Below are positions 48,416-56,885 of a stretch of 64,000 bases of DNA, piece after piece (the first letter of the stretch is position 1; each line of letters opens with the position of its first letter). The notes under the pieces are model-generated. The model was not told the origin of the DNA. It saw nothing but the letters and a program-made list of their open reading frames with translations, and did no database searches. Source of the stretch: JACVRW01 sp963808775 (GTDB taxonomy: Bacteria; Actinomycetota; Thermoleophilia; Solirubrobacterales; Thermoleophilaceae); the NCBI GenBank assembly GCA_963808775.1, contig CAWEGR010000005.1, positions 682,001 through 746,000 on the forward strand. The letters are read 5' to 3'. The translations under genes and the position numbers were made by a program.

Positions 48416-49524
48416 AGCAGAAGCCCCACGGCCCCGCAGCCGAGCACGACCCAGAGCACCGTCAGCTTGCCGTGGAAGCGCATCAGCGCCACGAACGCCG
48501 CCACGGCGATCAGGGCCGTGGGCACGTCGACGACCCCCGTCTCGACGATGTCCACGGCCACGGCGGCGATCAGGCCGACGACCGCGGCGCTCACTCCGAG
48601 CAGGAACGGCCGGATGTGCGGGTTCTCGGCGATGTCCACGAGACGGCGGTGGAGGAAGATCGGCAGCACGAACGCCGGCAGGAACACGCCGACGGTGATC
48701 GCGAGCGCTCCGCCAACGCCGCCGGCGAGGTATCCCACGAACGTCGCGAAGATGATGAACGGCGCGGGCAGCACCCCGCCGAGCGCGAGCCCGTCGACGA
48801 ACTCGCTCTGGGTCAGCCAGCCGTGGTCGTCGACGGCCGACTCCTGGAGGATCGGGATCGCGGTGAACGCGCCGCCGAAGGTGAGCAGCCCGGTCAGCAG
48901 GCCCTCGAAGAAGATCTCGGCCGTCAGCGAGAGGGTCAGGGCGCCCGCGAATACGGCGGCGAGCGGCAGCGGCAGGAGCGATCCGAGCGCTCCGGGGCCG
49001 CGCCGGCCCGCCCGCGTCCAGAGCTCGTAGGCGATCCCGCCACCCAGCAGGACGAGCGCGAATCCGACCGGGGTGAAGAGGGTGAGCGCGAACGCGCAGA
49101 CCGCGATCGCGATCAGCGGCACGTCCGTCAGGAAGGCCTCCGAGAGGCGCACGAGCGCGCGGACCACGACCGCGCCGACGGCCGCGGCCAGGCCATAGAA
49201 GATCTCGTCGATGCGGTCGGAAAGGCCCGCCTCGACGTAGAGCGCCGACAGGCCGAGCATCAGCAGGAAGCCGGGCAGCATGAAGCCGAGCCCCGCGAGC
49301 AGCCCGCCGAGCTTGCCGCCGCGCAGGCGGCCGAAGTAGACGCACAGCTCGTGCGCCTCGGGCCCGGGCAGCACCTGGTAGACGGCGAGCGTCTTGCGGA
49401 AGGTCTCCTCGTCGACCCAGCCCTCCTCGTCGACGCACTCGCGCTTGACCATCGCGATCTGCGCGGCGGGGCCGCCCCAGGCGAGCCCTCCGAACTTCAG
49501 GAAGCGCAGGAAGAGCGCGCCCAA
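48397..49524 (-). CDS. chrA: Chromate-transporter (CHR/ChrA) family protein
   Basis: A 375-residue membrane protein with two homologous halves. The first half has FLKFGGLAWGGPAAQIAMVK and YQVLPGPEAHELCVYFGRLR, the second GLLTFGGAFTAIPILQESAV and DGLALGGVLPAPFIIFATFV, that is the paired FGG...P and LPGP motifs of the CHR family. About ten hydrophobic segments are seen. Members export chromate, but many homologues have unknown anion substrates, so resistance should not be assumed. Confidence 0.93.
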   Translation of the reverse strand: MGALFLRFLKFGGLAWGGPAAQIAMVKRECVDEEGWVDEETFRKTLAVYQVLPGPEAHELCVYFGRLRGGKLGGLLAGLGFMLPGFLLMLGLSALYVEAGLSDRIDEIFYGLAAAVGAVVVRALVRLSEAFLTDVPLIAIAVCAFALTLFTPVGFALVLLGGGIAYELWTRAGRRGPGALGSLLPLPLAAVFAGALTLSLTAEIFFEGLLTGLLTFGGAFTAIPILQESAVDDHGWLTQSEFVDGLALGGVLPAPFIIFATFVGYLAGGVGGALAITVGVFLPAFVLPIFLHRRLVDIAENPHIRPFLLGVSAAVVGLIAAVAVDIVETGVVDVPTALIAVAAFVALMRFHGKLTVLWVVLGCGAVGLLLQLTVV

Positions 49525-49531
49525 GCGGAGG

Positions 49532-50134
49532 TCAGTGCGACTCGTCCGCGGAGGAGGCCGGCGGGCGCGACTCCTCGGCGAGCGAGGTGATGGTGAGAGC
49601 CCCGCGGGCAGCGGTCTCCATCACGTCGGTGGCCTCCTCGGCGGACCGGGCGTAGAGCTCCACGAGCATGTGGATCACGATGCGGTCATCCTCGTGCTTG
49701 TGGAAGCGCACGTGTGTGAAGAACTCGCGAGTGCCGTGGTCCCCGAAGGCCGCATACGCGAGCGACTCCGCGGCGTCCGGGCCTGAGCACGACTCGACCT
49801 GGTCGGCGTCGACCGTGACCGTGCATGACGCCACCCAGGGAGTGCCGGTGACCATCCGCTCCCAGCGGTCCTCGACCGGCTCGATCCGCGAGATGCGGCG
49901 GCCGTCCTCCTCGTAGAACGTGAGCGCCAGGTGCGGCTGGTCGTGAAGGCAGTCGAGGCACTGCACGACCGCCTCCTGCACCTCCTCGACCGGCTCGACG
50001 GCCTCGCCCGTGTCGGCGTCGACCTTCAAGATGCCCTCGTAGTGAAGCTGAACCTCGAGATTCTGCGACCAGCAGCGGTAGCAGCGAAGCCAGCTCGATT
50101 GGGTGCCGAGAGACTCAGGCGCCGATCCCTCCAT
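49532..50134 (-). CDS. Protein of unknown function with N-terminal zinc ribbon
   Basis: A 200-residue soluble acidic protein. CYRCW near residue 18 and CLDC near residue 59 form a split CxxC pair that could bind zinc. The middle is strand-rich (HLALTFYEEDGRRISRIEP) and the C-terminal part has HVRFHKHEDDRIVIHMLVEL, then a helix ATDVMETAARGAL. The end is Ser/Pro/Ala-rich. No family is recognised. It lies 8 bases downstream, in transcription order, of nothing on its own strand and is followed by chrA, so it may lead a small operon with it. Confidence 0.7.
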   Translation of the reverse strand: MEGSAPESLGTQSSWLRCYRCWSQNLEVQLHYEGILKVDADTGEAVEPVEEVQEAVVQCLDCLHDQPHLALTFYEEDGRRISRIEPVEDRWERMVTGTPWVASCTVTVDADQVESCSGPDAAESLAYAAFGDHGTREFFTHVRFHKHEDDRIVIHMLVELYARSAEEATDVMETAARGALTITSLAEESRPPASSADESH

Positions 50135-50530
50135 GGGTCCATTATGGCCGTCGCGCTCGGCGTGGCCCTCGGCGGGTGCTCTCTGGGGGCTGACGAGGAG
50201 GCGCCGCCCGCCTCAGGAGAGGCGAGCGGCGTGGCTCGCGCGATCGATCGCCTCGAGCGCGCGAGCGCCGCCGGAGACCACGTCCTGATCTGCCGGGAGC
50301 TGCTCACCGCCGCCGCCCTCGAGCGCGCCGGCGGCCCCGACTGCGCGCGCCTCATGCGCAGCTCGGCGCGCGGCATCGAGGCGCCGAGCATCGAGGTCCG
50401 CAGCATCGCGGTCGAGGGCGAGCGCGCGACCGTGGAGGTCGTGACCCGCGCCCGCGGGCAGGGGCCGGTGGACGACCGAATCGAGCTGCGGCGCGGCGAG
50501 GGCGGCTGGCGGATCGAGGGACTCGGGTGA
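50099..50530 (+). CDS. Putative lipoprotein
   Basis: About 143 residues. TTG 50099 gives GAERLRRRSLHGSIMAVALG, a basic n-region plus hydrophobic core, and LGGC as a lipobox with the lipidated Cys; ATG 50144 would shorten the n-region below what export needs. The mature part (residues about 45-143) has a helix with paired cysteines (HVLICRELLTAAALERAGG, DCARLM) and a strand-rich end (TVEVVTRARGQGPVDDRIEL). Pattern and size resemble small NTF2-like lipoproteins. The start overlaps that of the divergent zinc-ribbon gene by 36 bases. It is coupled to the MobA-like gene. Confidence 0.65.
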   Translation: MGAERLRRRSLHGSIMAVALGVALGGCSLGADEEAPPASGEASGVARAIDRLERASAAGDHVLICRELLTAAALERAGGPDCARLMRSSARGIEAPSIEVRSIAVEGERATVEVVTRARGQGPVDDRIELRRGEGGWRIEGLG

Positions 50531-51096
50531 TCGGCGCCGTGCTGGCGGGCGGCGCCGGATCACGCCTCGGCGCGGGCTCGAAGCCGGCGGCGCTGCTCGC
50601 CGGGCGCCCGCTCGTGCTCTACCCGCTCGAGGCGCTCGCGCCGGTTTGCGAGCGGCTCGCCGTCGTCTGCAAGGCCGGGACCGTGCTGCCGGAGCTCCCG
50701 GCCGGCATCGAGCGCTGGGACGAGCCCGACGAGCCGCGCCACCCGCTCACGGGGATCCTGCACGCGCTCGAGACGGCGGGCGCGCCCGTGCTCGTCTGCG
50801 CGGCCGACATGCCGTTCGTGACTGCGGACGCCGCGCGGACGCTGATCGAGGCGGCACACGCGGCGTCCGGCCCGGCGATCGTGGCGACGGCCGGCGGCCG
50901 CATCCAGCCGACCTTCGGCCTCTACAGCCCCGCCGCGATCGAGCCCCTGCGCGCCGCGCCGCCGAACGGCGCACTCAGCGCCGCCGTCGAGAGCCTCGAG
51001 CCGCGCCGCGTGGCATTGCCCGAGAGCATGGTCACGGGCGTGAACACGCCGGACGAGCTGGCCGCGGCGGAGGCGCTGCTCGCGGGCAGGGGCTGA
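50527..51096 (+). CDS. mobA: MobA-like nucleotidyltransferase
   Basis: A 189-residue protein with the NTP_transf_3 pattern: GAVLAGGAGSRLGAGSKPAA (nucleotide loop with the Lys), PLTGILHALETAG, VLVCAADMPFVTADAARTL (metal-binding Asp) and VTGVNTPDELAAAEALL at the end. MobA links GMP to molybdopterin to make the bis-MGD cofactor. No molybdoenzyme or other moa/moe gene is in the window, so a related transferase (for example MocA-type) is possible. GTG start overlapping the lipoprotein stop. Confidence 0.85.
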   Translation: MIGAVLAGGAGSRLGAGSKPAALLAGRPLVLYPLEALAPVCERLAVVCKAGTVLPELPAGIERWDEPDEPRHPLTGILHALETAGAPVLVCAADMPFVTADAARTLIEAAHAASGPAIVATAGGRIQPTFGLYSPAAIEPLRAAPPNGALSAAVESLEPRRVALPESMVTGVNTPDELAAAEALLAGRG

Positions 51097-51102
51097 GGGC
51101 GC

Positions 51103-52037
51103 TCAGCCGACCGCGAACGGGCCCCGATACGAGGTTCGCACCCGGGTCTGGACGGCGAGCGGGGTGCCGGGCTCGTAGGCCTTGATGAGTCCGCCCGGCG
51201 CCCTGAACAGGAGGCGGCCGCTCGTCCGCGACCAGTCGGCGCTCGGGAAGACCCGTCCGGTTCGCGACCCCGGCACGATCGTCGCGCGGCCCCCGCGACC
51301 GGGTGCGAGGGCGAGCGCCCAGCGGCGCTCCCTCTCGACCGGGAAGGCCACGAGCGAGCCGTCGGGCGAGAACTGCGGCGATCCGCTCGTCGTGTAGCCG
51401 GCCGGCGGCCGCAGCGCCCTGCGGTTCCCCGAGCGCGAATCGACCACGGCGAAGCGCCGGCAGCGTGCATGGAGGGCGCAGCCGACGAGGAGGTGGGCGT
51501 GAGCGTCCTCGACGCCCTCGAGCGGCAGGCGGGCGCCGACCCGGCCGGTCGCGGGCGACCAGACGTGCGGCCGCCAGCGCTGAACGATCACGAGCCCCCC
51601 CGGAACAGCGGCGCCGAGCCACCCGCGCGGCAGCCGCCGGGAGCTCTGCCACGGTCTCGGTTCCGTCGACGGTGAGCTCGCGCGCGCCGGTCATGTGCGC
51701 GACGGTGCAGGTGGTGCCCGCGAGCCACACGCGCCCGGGCGCGGCCGAGGGCACGAACATGTGCGCGTTGCCGAGCCGCTGCGGGCGACCCTCGAGCGAC
51801 AGCGGCAGCGACATCACCGTCGTCCGCCGCCGCGTCATGCCCGCGAACACGACGCGGCCCTGGTCGACCGTGAGCTCGGGGCCGCAGGCGGCCAGGGAGG
51901 TCATCTCGCGGTCTGCGCCGCTCGCCCGTCGCGACGTCGACCACGTTCAGCCGGTTGGCGCCCGACACGAACACGATCGACTCCGCCGGCTGCGGCGCCG
52001 GCAGCATCAGGGCCGCTGCGAGGAAGGCTCCGAGCAT
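51103..52037 (-). CDS. Secreted beta-propeller-like protein (two frame breaks)
   Basis: Start at 52037 with a signal peptide LGAFLAAALMLPAPQPAES, then IVFVSGANRLNVVDVATGER. The frame shifts near 51905 (continuing EMTSLAACGPELTVDQGRVV, then LEGRPQRLGNAHMFVPSA) and again near 51610 (continuing VQRWRPHVWSPATGRVG to the end). The last part has GYTTSGSPQFSPDGSLVAFP, a TolB/WD40-like blade motif. Repaired length is about 310 residues. The pieces join naturally with one base changed at each site. It is likely a periplasmic or cell-surface propeller of unknown ligand. Confidence 0.65.
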
Positions 52038-52079
52038 CTGCCACCCATACGGGCGGCGCCTGGCGCGAGGTCCCGCGGG

Positions 52080-52238
52080 CTAGGCGACCTCTGAGAAGAG
52101 CGCCGCGTCGTCCTCGAGGCGCTCGCGGATGCGGCGCTTGAGCTGCGAGTGGATCTGCGACACGCGGCTCTCCGAGACGTCGAGCACCTCGCCGATCTCG
52201 CGCAGCGTGAGGTTCTTGACGTAGAGGAGCACCGCCAT
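52080..52238 (-). pseudogene. Sigma factor region 4 remnant or mini-HTH protein (FliA/WhiG type)
   Basis: A 52-residue frame starting ATG 52238: MAVLLYVKNLTLREIGEVLD then SESRVSQIHSQLKRRIRERL is an almost perfect sigma-28-like region 4, which reads the -35 element. Regions 1-3 are absent: a membrane microprotein gene and meaB lie directly upstream on the same strand. It is either the broken end of a lost sigma gene or a free-standing DNA-binding peptide. No ribosome site is evident before the ATG. Confidence 0.55.
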
Positions 52239-52261
52239 GCGCCCGGCCGTAGGCCGCCGGC

Positions 52262-52420
52262 TCAGCGCCCGCGCACGATCAGCGTCACGAGCGCGATCGC
52301 GAACACGATCTGCCCGATGCCCAGCGCAACGCCGAGATTGGCGGCGCCCGCGGCGAGGGCGACGAGGGTCGCGACGGCGAACGCGGCCACGAGCACGGCG
52401 ACCTGAACGGCGAGGCTCAC
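52262..52420 (-). CDS. 52-residue membrane microprotein coupled to meaB
   Basis: GTG 52420 overlaps the meaB stop (GTGA). The protein, SLAVQVAVLVAAFAVATLVA then LAAGAANLGVALGIGQIVFA and IALVTLIVRGR, is two hydrophobic helices joined by a small Gly/Asn turn with a basic C-terminus. Such composition over a full frame, with exact stop-start coupling, argues for a real gene despite its size. A role beside the mutase chaperone is unknown; it may only share the transcript. Confidence 0.65.
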   Translation of the reverse strand: MSLAVQVAVLVAAFAVATLVALAAGAANLGVALGIGQIVFAIALVTLIVRGR

Positions 52421-53377
52421 GCGAGCTCCTCGATGAAGTCGACGAGCTCTGAGACGCCGCGCTCCTCGCCGACCTCCTCGAGCCGGGCCTCGATCGCGCG
52501 CAGGCCGCCACGCCGGTCGATGCCGGCCTCGCCGTGACGCAGGGCGAACTCGCGCAGCGCCGAGGCGCGGCGCGCGCTGCGGCGGCGCGCCGGCAGGTCG
52601 AGGCCGCGCCGATGTTGGTCGAGCGCTGCGGCGAGCTCCTCGATCCCAATCGGGGGCGGGACCGACGAAACCGCGACCACCGGGATCCGCGGGGAGCCGA
52701 GCGCGGCGAGCGCCTGCGTCAGATCGCGCTGCGCGCGTGTCGCGGCGTCGCCGAGGTCTGCCTTCGTCACCACGAGCACGTCGGGGACCTCCATGATCCC
52801 CGCCTTCAGGAACTGGAGCGTGTCGCCCGAGGCCGGCTGGACCACGACCACGGTCGTGTCGCTCACGTCCTCGACGTCCGTTTCCGACTGGCCGACGCCG
52901 ACCGTCTCGACCACCACGAGGTCGAACGCCGCGGCGAGCGCCTCCGCCGCCTCGCGGGTGGGCGCCGCGAGCCCGCCGAGGCGGTTGCCGGCGGCGGTTG
53001 AGCGGATCAGCACGCCGTCGTCGCGCGGGTCATGCTCGATGCGCGCGCGGTCGCCGAGCAGCGACCCGCCGGAGCGCTTCGAGGAGGGGTCGACGGCGAG
53101 CACCGCGATCGTCCGTCCCTCTCGGCGCCAGTGCGCCACGAGCGCGGAGAGCAGGGTCGACTTGCCGGCCCCCGGGCGGGCCGGTGATCCCGATCAGGTG
53201 GGCGGGTGCCTCGCCCCCGAGCGCGCTCGGGGACAGCTCGGCGAGCAGCGCGCGGGCGGCCCTGCGCCCCTCAGAGGAGCGGTCCTCGATCGCGTTCAGC
53301 GCGGAGGGCGCCGCGGAGCGATCGCGCTCGCGCAGCCTGCGCCCGAGCTCGGCGGCCTCTGTCGTGGCCTCCGGCAA
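52417..53377 (-). CDS. meaB: MeaB-type GTPase chaperone for B12-dependent mutase (one frame break)
   Basis: G3E-family GTPase that protects and loads adenosylcobalamin enzymes. TTG 53377 begins PEATTEAAELGRRLRERDRS; the P-loop is split by one extra G near 53172, where GITGPPG should run into AGKSTLLSALVAHW. After the break the frame is intact: IAVLAVDPSSKRSGGSLLGD, VVVETVGVGQSETDVEDVSD, VPDVLVVTKADLGD. Repaired length about 319 residues, normal for MeaB. It lies 1 base after the ethylmalonyl-CoA mutase stop, so the mutase and its chaperone form one operon. Confidence 0.9.
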
Positions 53378-53378
53378 G

Positions 53379-55373
53379 TCAGGACGACCCCACGGCCACC
53401 ACGCCGTGATGGGCCGCCACCAGGTCCACGATGTCGCCCATGATGCGGCTGACCTCGAAGTCCTTCGGCGTATACACGCGCGCGACTCCGGCCTCGAGCA
53501 GGGCGGCCTCGTCGGCGGGCGGGATGATCCCGCCGACCACGACCGGGACATCGACCCCGGCATCCTCGAGCTCGCGCAGCACGCTCGGGACCAGCTCGCC
53601 GTGGGAGCCGGACAGGATCGAGAGGCCGACCACGTGGACGCCCTCGTCCACGGCGGCGCGCGCGATCCGCGCCGGGGTGAGGCGGATGCCCTCGTAGACC
53701 ACGTCCATGCCGGCATCGCGCGCCCGCACGGCGATCTGCTCGGCGCCGTTCGAATGTCCGTCGAGCCCCGGTTTGCCGACGAGGATCTTCACCCGCCTGC
53801 CGAGCGCCTCGGAGACGCGCTCGACGCGCTCGCGCAGCTCGGCGAGCGAGTCGTCTGAGGGCGCGGCCGCGGCCTCGCCGACGCCGGTTGGGGCGCGGTA
53901 CTCGCCGAAGACCGCCCGCAGCGCGCCCGCCCACTCGCCCGTCGTCACGCCGACGCGCGCCGCCGCCAGCGTCGGCGGCATGAGGTTCACCTCTGGGTCC
54001 GCGGCGGCCCGGCCGAGCTCCTCGAGCGCCGCCTCGACGGCGGCCGCGTCGCGAGCCGAGCGCCATTTCTCGAGCGCCGCGATCGCCCCCGCCTCGACCG
54101 CGGGGTCCACGCGCAGGATGCCGCCGTCCTCGCCCTCCTGGAGGGGGGAGGGCTCGGCCTCCGTGTAGACGTTCTGGCCCACCACCTTGAGCTCGCCGGC
54201 CTCGATGCGCCGCACCCGCTCGCGGTGCGACTCCACGAGCTGCGTCTTCATGTAGGGCACGGCCGTGACGGCGCCGCCCTGCTCGGCCACCACGCCCATC
54301 TCGCCCCTGGCGCCCTCCACGAGCTCGTCCACGAGCCCGTCCATCACCTTCGAGCCCTCGAAGATGTCCGGGTACTCGAGCAGGTCCGTCTCGTGGGCGA
54401 GGATCTGCTGGATGCGCAGCGACCACTGCTGATCCCACGGCCGCGGCAGGCCGAGCGCCTCGTTCCATGCCGGGAGTTGCAGGGCGCGGGCGCGCGCCTC
54501 GCGACCCATCGTCACCGCGAGCGCCTCGAGCACGATGCGGATGATGTTGTTCTCGGGCTGCGACTCGGTCAGCCCGAGCGAGTTCACCTGCACGCCGTAG
54601 CGGAAGCGCAGCAGGCGCTCGTCGTCGACGCCGTAGCGCTCGCGCCCGATCTCCTCCCAGAGGCGCCCCATCGCCCGCAGCTTCGCGTGCTCCTCGACGA
54701 AGCGGATGCCGGCGTTGACGAAGAACGAGATGCGCCCGAACACGCGCGGAAAGGTCTCGTCAGGCACGAGCGGGCGAACCCGGTCGAGCACGGCCTGCGC
54801 CGTCGAGAGCGAGTAGGCGATCTCCTGAACCGGCGTCGCGCCGGCCTCCTGCAGGTGGTAGCTGCAGATGTTGATCGGGTTCCAGCGCGGCACCTCGTCG
54901 ACGGTGAACGCGATCATGTCCGCGATCAGGCGCATCGACGGCTCGGGCGGGAACGCGTAGGTCCCGCGCGAGAGGAACTCCTTGATGATGTCGTTCTGGG
55001 TCGTGCCGGAGAGGACCTGCCGGTCGAGGCCCGACTCCTCCGCGACCGTCATGTAGAGCGCCAGCAGCCACGCCGCCGTCGCGTTGATCGTCATCGACGT
55101 GTTCATCTCGTCGAGCGGGATCCCGTCGAGCAGAGCGCGCATGTCGCCCTTGTGGGCGATCGACACGCCGACCTTTCCGACCTCGCCGCGCGCCAGCTCG
55201 TGGTCGGGGTCGTAGCCGGTCTGGGTGGGGAGATCGAAGGCGATCGAGAGCCCGGTCTGGCCCTTCGCGAGGTTGCGGCGGTAGAGCTCGTTCGACTCCC
55301 TGGCGGTGCTGTGACCGGCATAGGTGCGCATCACCCAGGGGTGATCGCGCTCGGGCAGACGGTGCTCTGTCAC
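53379..55373 (-). CDS. ecm: Ethylmalonyl-CoA mutase (B12-dependent)
   Basis: A 664-residue single-chain mutase. RTYAGHSTARESNELYRRNL, LAKGQTGLSIAFDLPTQTGY and EMNTSMTINATAAWLLALY make the substrate barrel, and LVGKPGLDGHSNGAEQI carries the lower-axial His (about 540) of the cobalamin domain. The N-terminus, the ARALQLPAWNEALGLPRPWD segment and the GVTTGEWAGALRAVFGEYR linker match ethylmalonyl-CoA rather than methylmalonyl-CoA mutases, as judged from memory of the Rhodobacter enzyme. It converts ethylmalonyl-CoA to methylsuccinyl-CoA. MeaB follows directly; Ccr, which makes its substrate, is 1.5 kb upstream on the same strand. Confidence 0.93.
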   Translation of the reverse strand: MTEHRLPERDHPWVMRTYAGHSTARESNELYRRNLAKGQTGLSIAFDLPTQTGYDPDHELARGEVGKVGVSIAHKGDMRALLDGIPLDEMNTSMTINATAAWLLALYMTVAEESGLDRQVLSGTTQNDIIKEFLSRGTYAFPPEPSMRLIADMIAFTVDEVPRWNPINICSYHLQEAGATPVQEIAYSLSTAQAVLDRVRPLVPDETFPRVFGRISFFVNAGIRFVEEHAKLRAMGRLWEEIGRERYGVDDERLLRFRYGVQVNSLGLTESQPENNIIRIVLEALAVTMGREARARALQLPAWNEALGLPRPWDQQWSLRIQQILAHETDLLEYPDIFEGSKVMDGLVDELVEGARGEMGVVAEQGGAVTAVPYMKTQLVESHRERVRRIEAGELKVVGQNVYTEAEPSPLQEGEDGGILRVDPAVEAGAIAALEKWRSARDAAAVEAALEELGRAAADPEVNLMPPTLAAARVGVTTGEWAGALRAVFGEYRAPTGVGEAAAAPSDDSLAELRERVERVSEALGRRVKILVGKPGLDGHSNGAEQIAVRARDAGMDVVYEGIRLTPARIARAAVDEGVHVVGLSILSGSHGELVPSVLRELEDAGVDVPVVVGGIIPPADEAALLEAGVARVYTPKDFEVSRIMGDIVDLVAAHHGVVAVGSS

Positions 55374-55381
55374 GGAATCGA

Positions 55382-56242
55382 TTGTATGGTCGAGGCGCCT
55401 TGTCTCGCGCCATCGACGTCATGCACCTGGGTCGCGACCGCGTGATCTGCGCGTTCGAGGTCGACGGGCTGATCGTGGATCCCGGGCCCGCGTCCTGCGT
55501 GGACACCCTGCTCGACCGGCTCGGCCCCGTGGAGCCGCGCGCCCTGCTGCTCACGCACATCCACCTCGACCATGCGGGCGCCACCGGCGTGCTCTGCCGG
55601 CGCTATCCGAAGCTGAAGGTGTACGTCCACGAGCGCGGCGCGCGGCACCTGATCGACCCGTCGAAGCTCCTGGCGAGCGCCACGCGCCTCTACGGCGACG
55701 ACATGGAGGAGCTCTGGGGCGACGTCCTGCCCGTGCCCGCCGAGCGCGTCACGGAGCTGGCGGGCGGCGAGACGGTGGAGGGCTTCAGGGTGGCCTATAC
55801 GCCGGGTCACGCGATCCACCACGTCTGTTACCTCCACGAGGACTCGGGCGACGCCTACGTCGGCGATACCGCCGGCGTTCGCATCCCGCCATACGAGCAC
55901 ACGATCGCGCCGACACCGCCGCCCGACATCGACATCGAGGCCTGGCTCGATTCCCTGCACACCCTCGCCGCCTGGAACCCGAGCTCGCTGTGCCTGACGC
56001 ACTTCGGTCAGGTCACGGACGTCGCAGACCAGCTCCACCGCATCCGCTGCGCCCTCACGGGCCAGGCGGACTCCGCGCGTCTGGACGGCGAGGAGCGCTT
56101 CATCGCGCGCCTCGAGTCTGACCTCGACGAGGCCACGGACCGCGCCGCGGTCGAGTCGTACGAGCAGGCCGCGCCGCCGGACCAGCTCTACGCCGGCCTC
56201 GAGCGCTACTGGCGCAAGAAGGCGGAGGCGGCGGCACCGTGA
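55382..56242 (+). CDS. Metallo-beta-lactamase-fold hydrolase
   Basis: A 286-residue protein. LTHIHLDHAGATGVLCRRYP is the H-x-H-x-D-H metal motif; YTPGHAIHHVCYL and VGDTAGVRIPP supply the next His and Asp, and LCLTHFGQV the last His. The glyoxalase II-like order suggests a thioesterase or lactonase. It starts with TTG 55382 (ATG 55421 is an alternative) only 8 bases from the divergent ecm start. Placed between ecm and ccr, an acyl-CoA thioesterase repair role is tempting but unproven. The end overlaps clpS by 4 bases. Confidence 0.85.
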   Translation: MYGRGALSRAIDVMHLGRDRVICAFEVDGLIVDPGPASCVDTLLDRLGPVEPRALLLTHIHLDHAGATGVLCRRYPKLKVYVHERGARHLIDPSKLLASATRLYGDDMEELWGDVLPVPAERVTELAGGETVEGFRVAYTPGHAIHHVCYLHEDSGDAYVGDTAGVRIPPYEHTIAPTPPPDIDIEAWLDSLHTLAAWNPSSLCLTHFGQVTDVADQLHRIRCALTGQADSARLDGEERFIARLESDLDEATDRAAVESYEQAAPPDQLYAGLERYWRKKAEAAAP

Positions 56243-56526
56243 GCGAGACCGTCGAGCTGCCGCGCACGAGCGGGCCGGGCTCGGGCCACGGCGGGCACTG
56301 GCGCGTGATCGTCCTGAACGACAGCCACAACACCTTCGAGGGGGTGGCGTTCGCGCTCTCGAGCGTGCTGCCGGGCGTGAGCTACGACCAGGGCATGACC
56401 TACGCCAACCTGATCCACGCAACGGGCCAGGCGATCGTCTGGAGCGGGGCGAAGGAGCCCGCGGAGCATTATTGGGAGATGCTCCGCGACCAGGGGCTTA
56501 CGATGGCGCCTCTTGAAGAGGGCTGA
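56239..56526 (+). CDS. clpS: ClpS-type Clp protease adaptor
   Basis: A 95-residue protein. HWRVIVLNDSHNTFEGVAFA is the ClpS core (the LND-N-pattern that binds N-degrons), followed by the helix YDQGMTYANLIHATGQAIVW and a strand. ClpS delivers proteins with bulky N-terminal residues to ClpAP/ClpCP. The usual D-x-x-T-P motif is here NDSHNTFEG, so binding preference may differ. ATG/GTG-type start overlaps the upstream stop. Its last 58 bases overlap a convergent unknown gene. Confidence 0.85.
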   Translation: MSETVELPRTSGPGSGHGGHWRVIVLNDSHNTFEGVAFALSSVLPGVSYDQGMTYANLIHATGQAIVWSGAKEPAEHYWEMLRDQGLTMAPLEEG

Positions 56527-56885
56527 CTATGCGGAAGCACCCGGCTCGGCCGGGTGCGCACCGAGGATTTCCACTCGGCTTCCGGCTCGACTGCGTTGCC
56601 TGAGCCGAGGATCTCCCACATGGTCGGCACGATCGGCACCTGGTAGTACCCCGACATCTCGACCCGCTTCGCCGTGATCTCCTCCGAGTACCAGTAGCGC
56701 TCGAAGTGCGCCTTGGTCGGGAAGTGGGCGGTCTGGATGAAGTCGAGCCGGCCGTCGTAGTTGCGGGTGAACGACCAGTGCGTCGCCCCGTAGCGCAGCA
56801 CCGCCTCGGCCGCCGGTAGCCAGCCGGCAGCGAAACGCTCGCTCCGGAACGGGTTGACCGGCCACTTGACCTGAACCTCGATCAC
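56469..56885 (-). CDS. Unknown small protein coupled to ccr
   Basis: A 138-residue frame with GTG 56885 overlapping the ccr stop. The first 95 residues look folded (YGATHWSFTRNYDGRLDFIQ, then TKAHFERYWYSEEITAKRVE and YYQVPIVPTMWEILG), resembling a dimeric ABM-like barrel. The last 35 residues (RTRPSRVLPHSQPSSRG and on) look like read-through and overlap clpS; a natural end near EAEW (about 56570) may be hidden by a base error. Its tight coupling suggests a function linked to Ccr, but none is known to me. Confidence 0.6.
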   Translation of the reverse strand: MIEVQVKWPVNPFRSERFAAGWLPAAEAVLRYGATHWSFTRNYDGRLDFIQTAHFPTKAHFERYWYSEEITAKRVEMSGYYQVPIVPTMWEILGSGNAVEPEAEWKSSVRTRPSRVLPHSQPSSRGAIVSPWSRSISQ

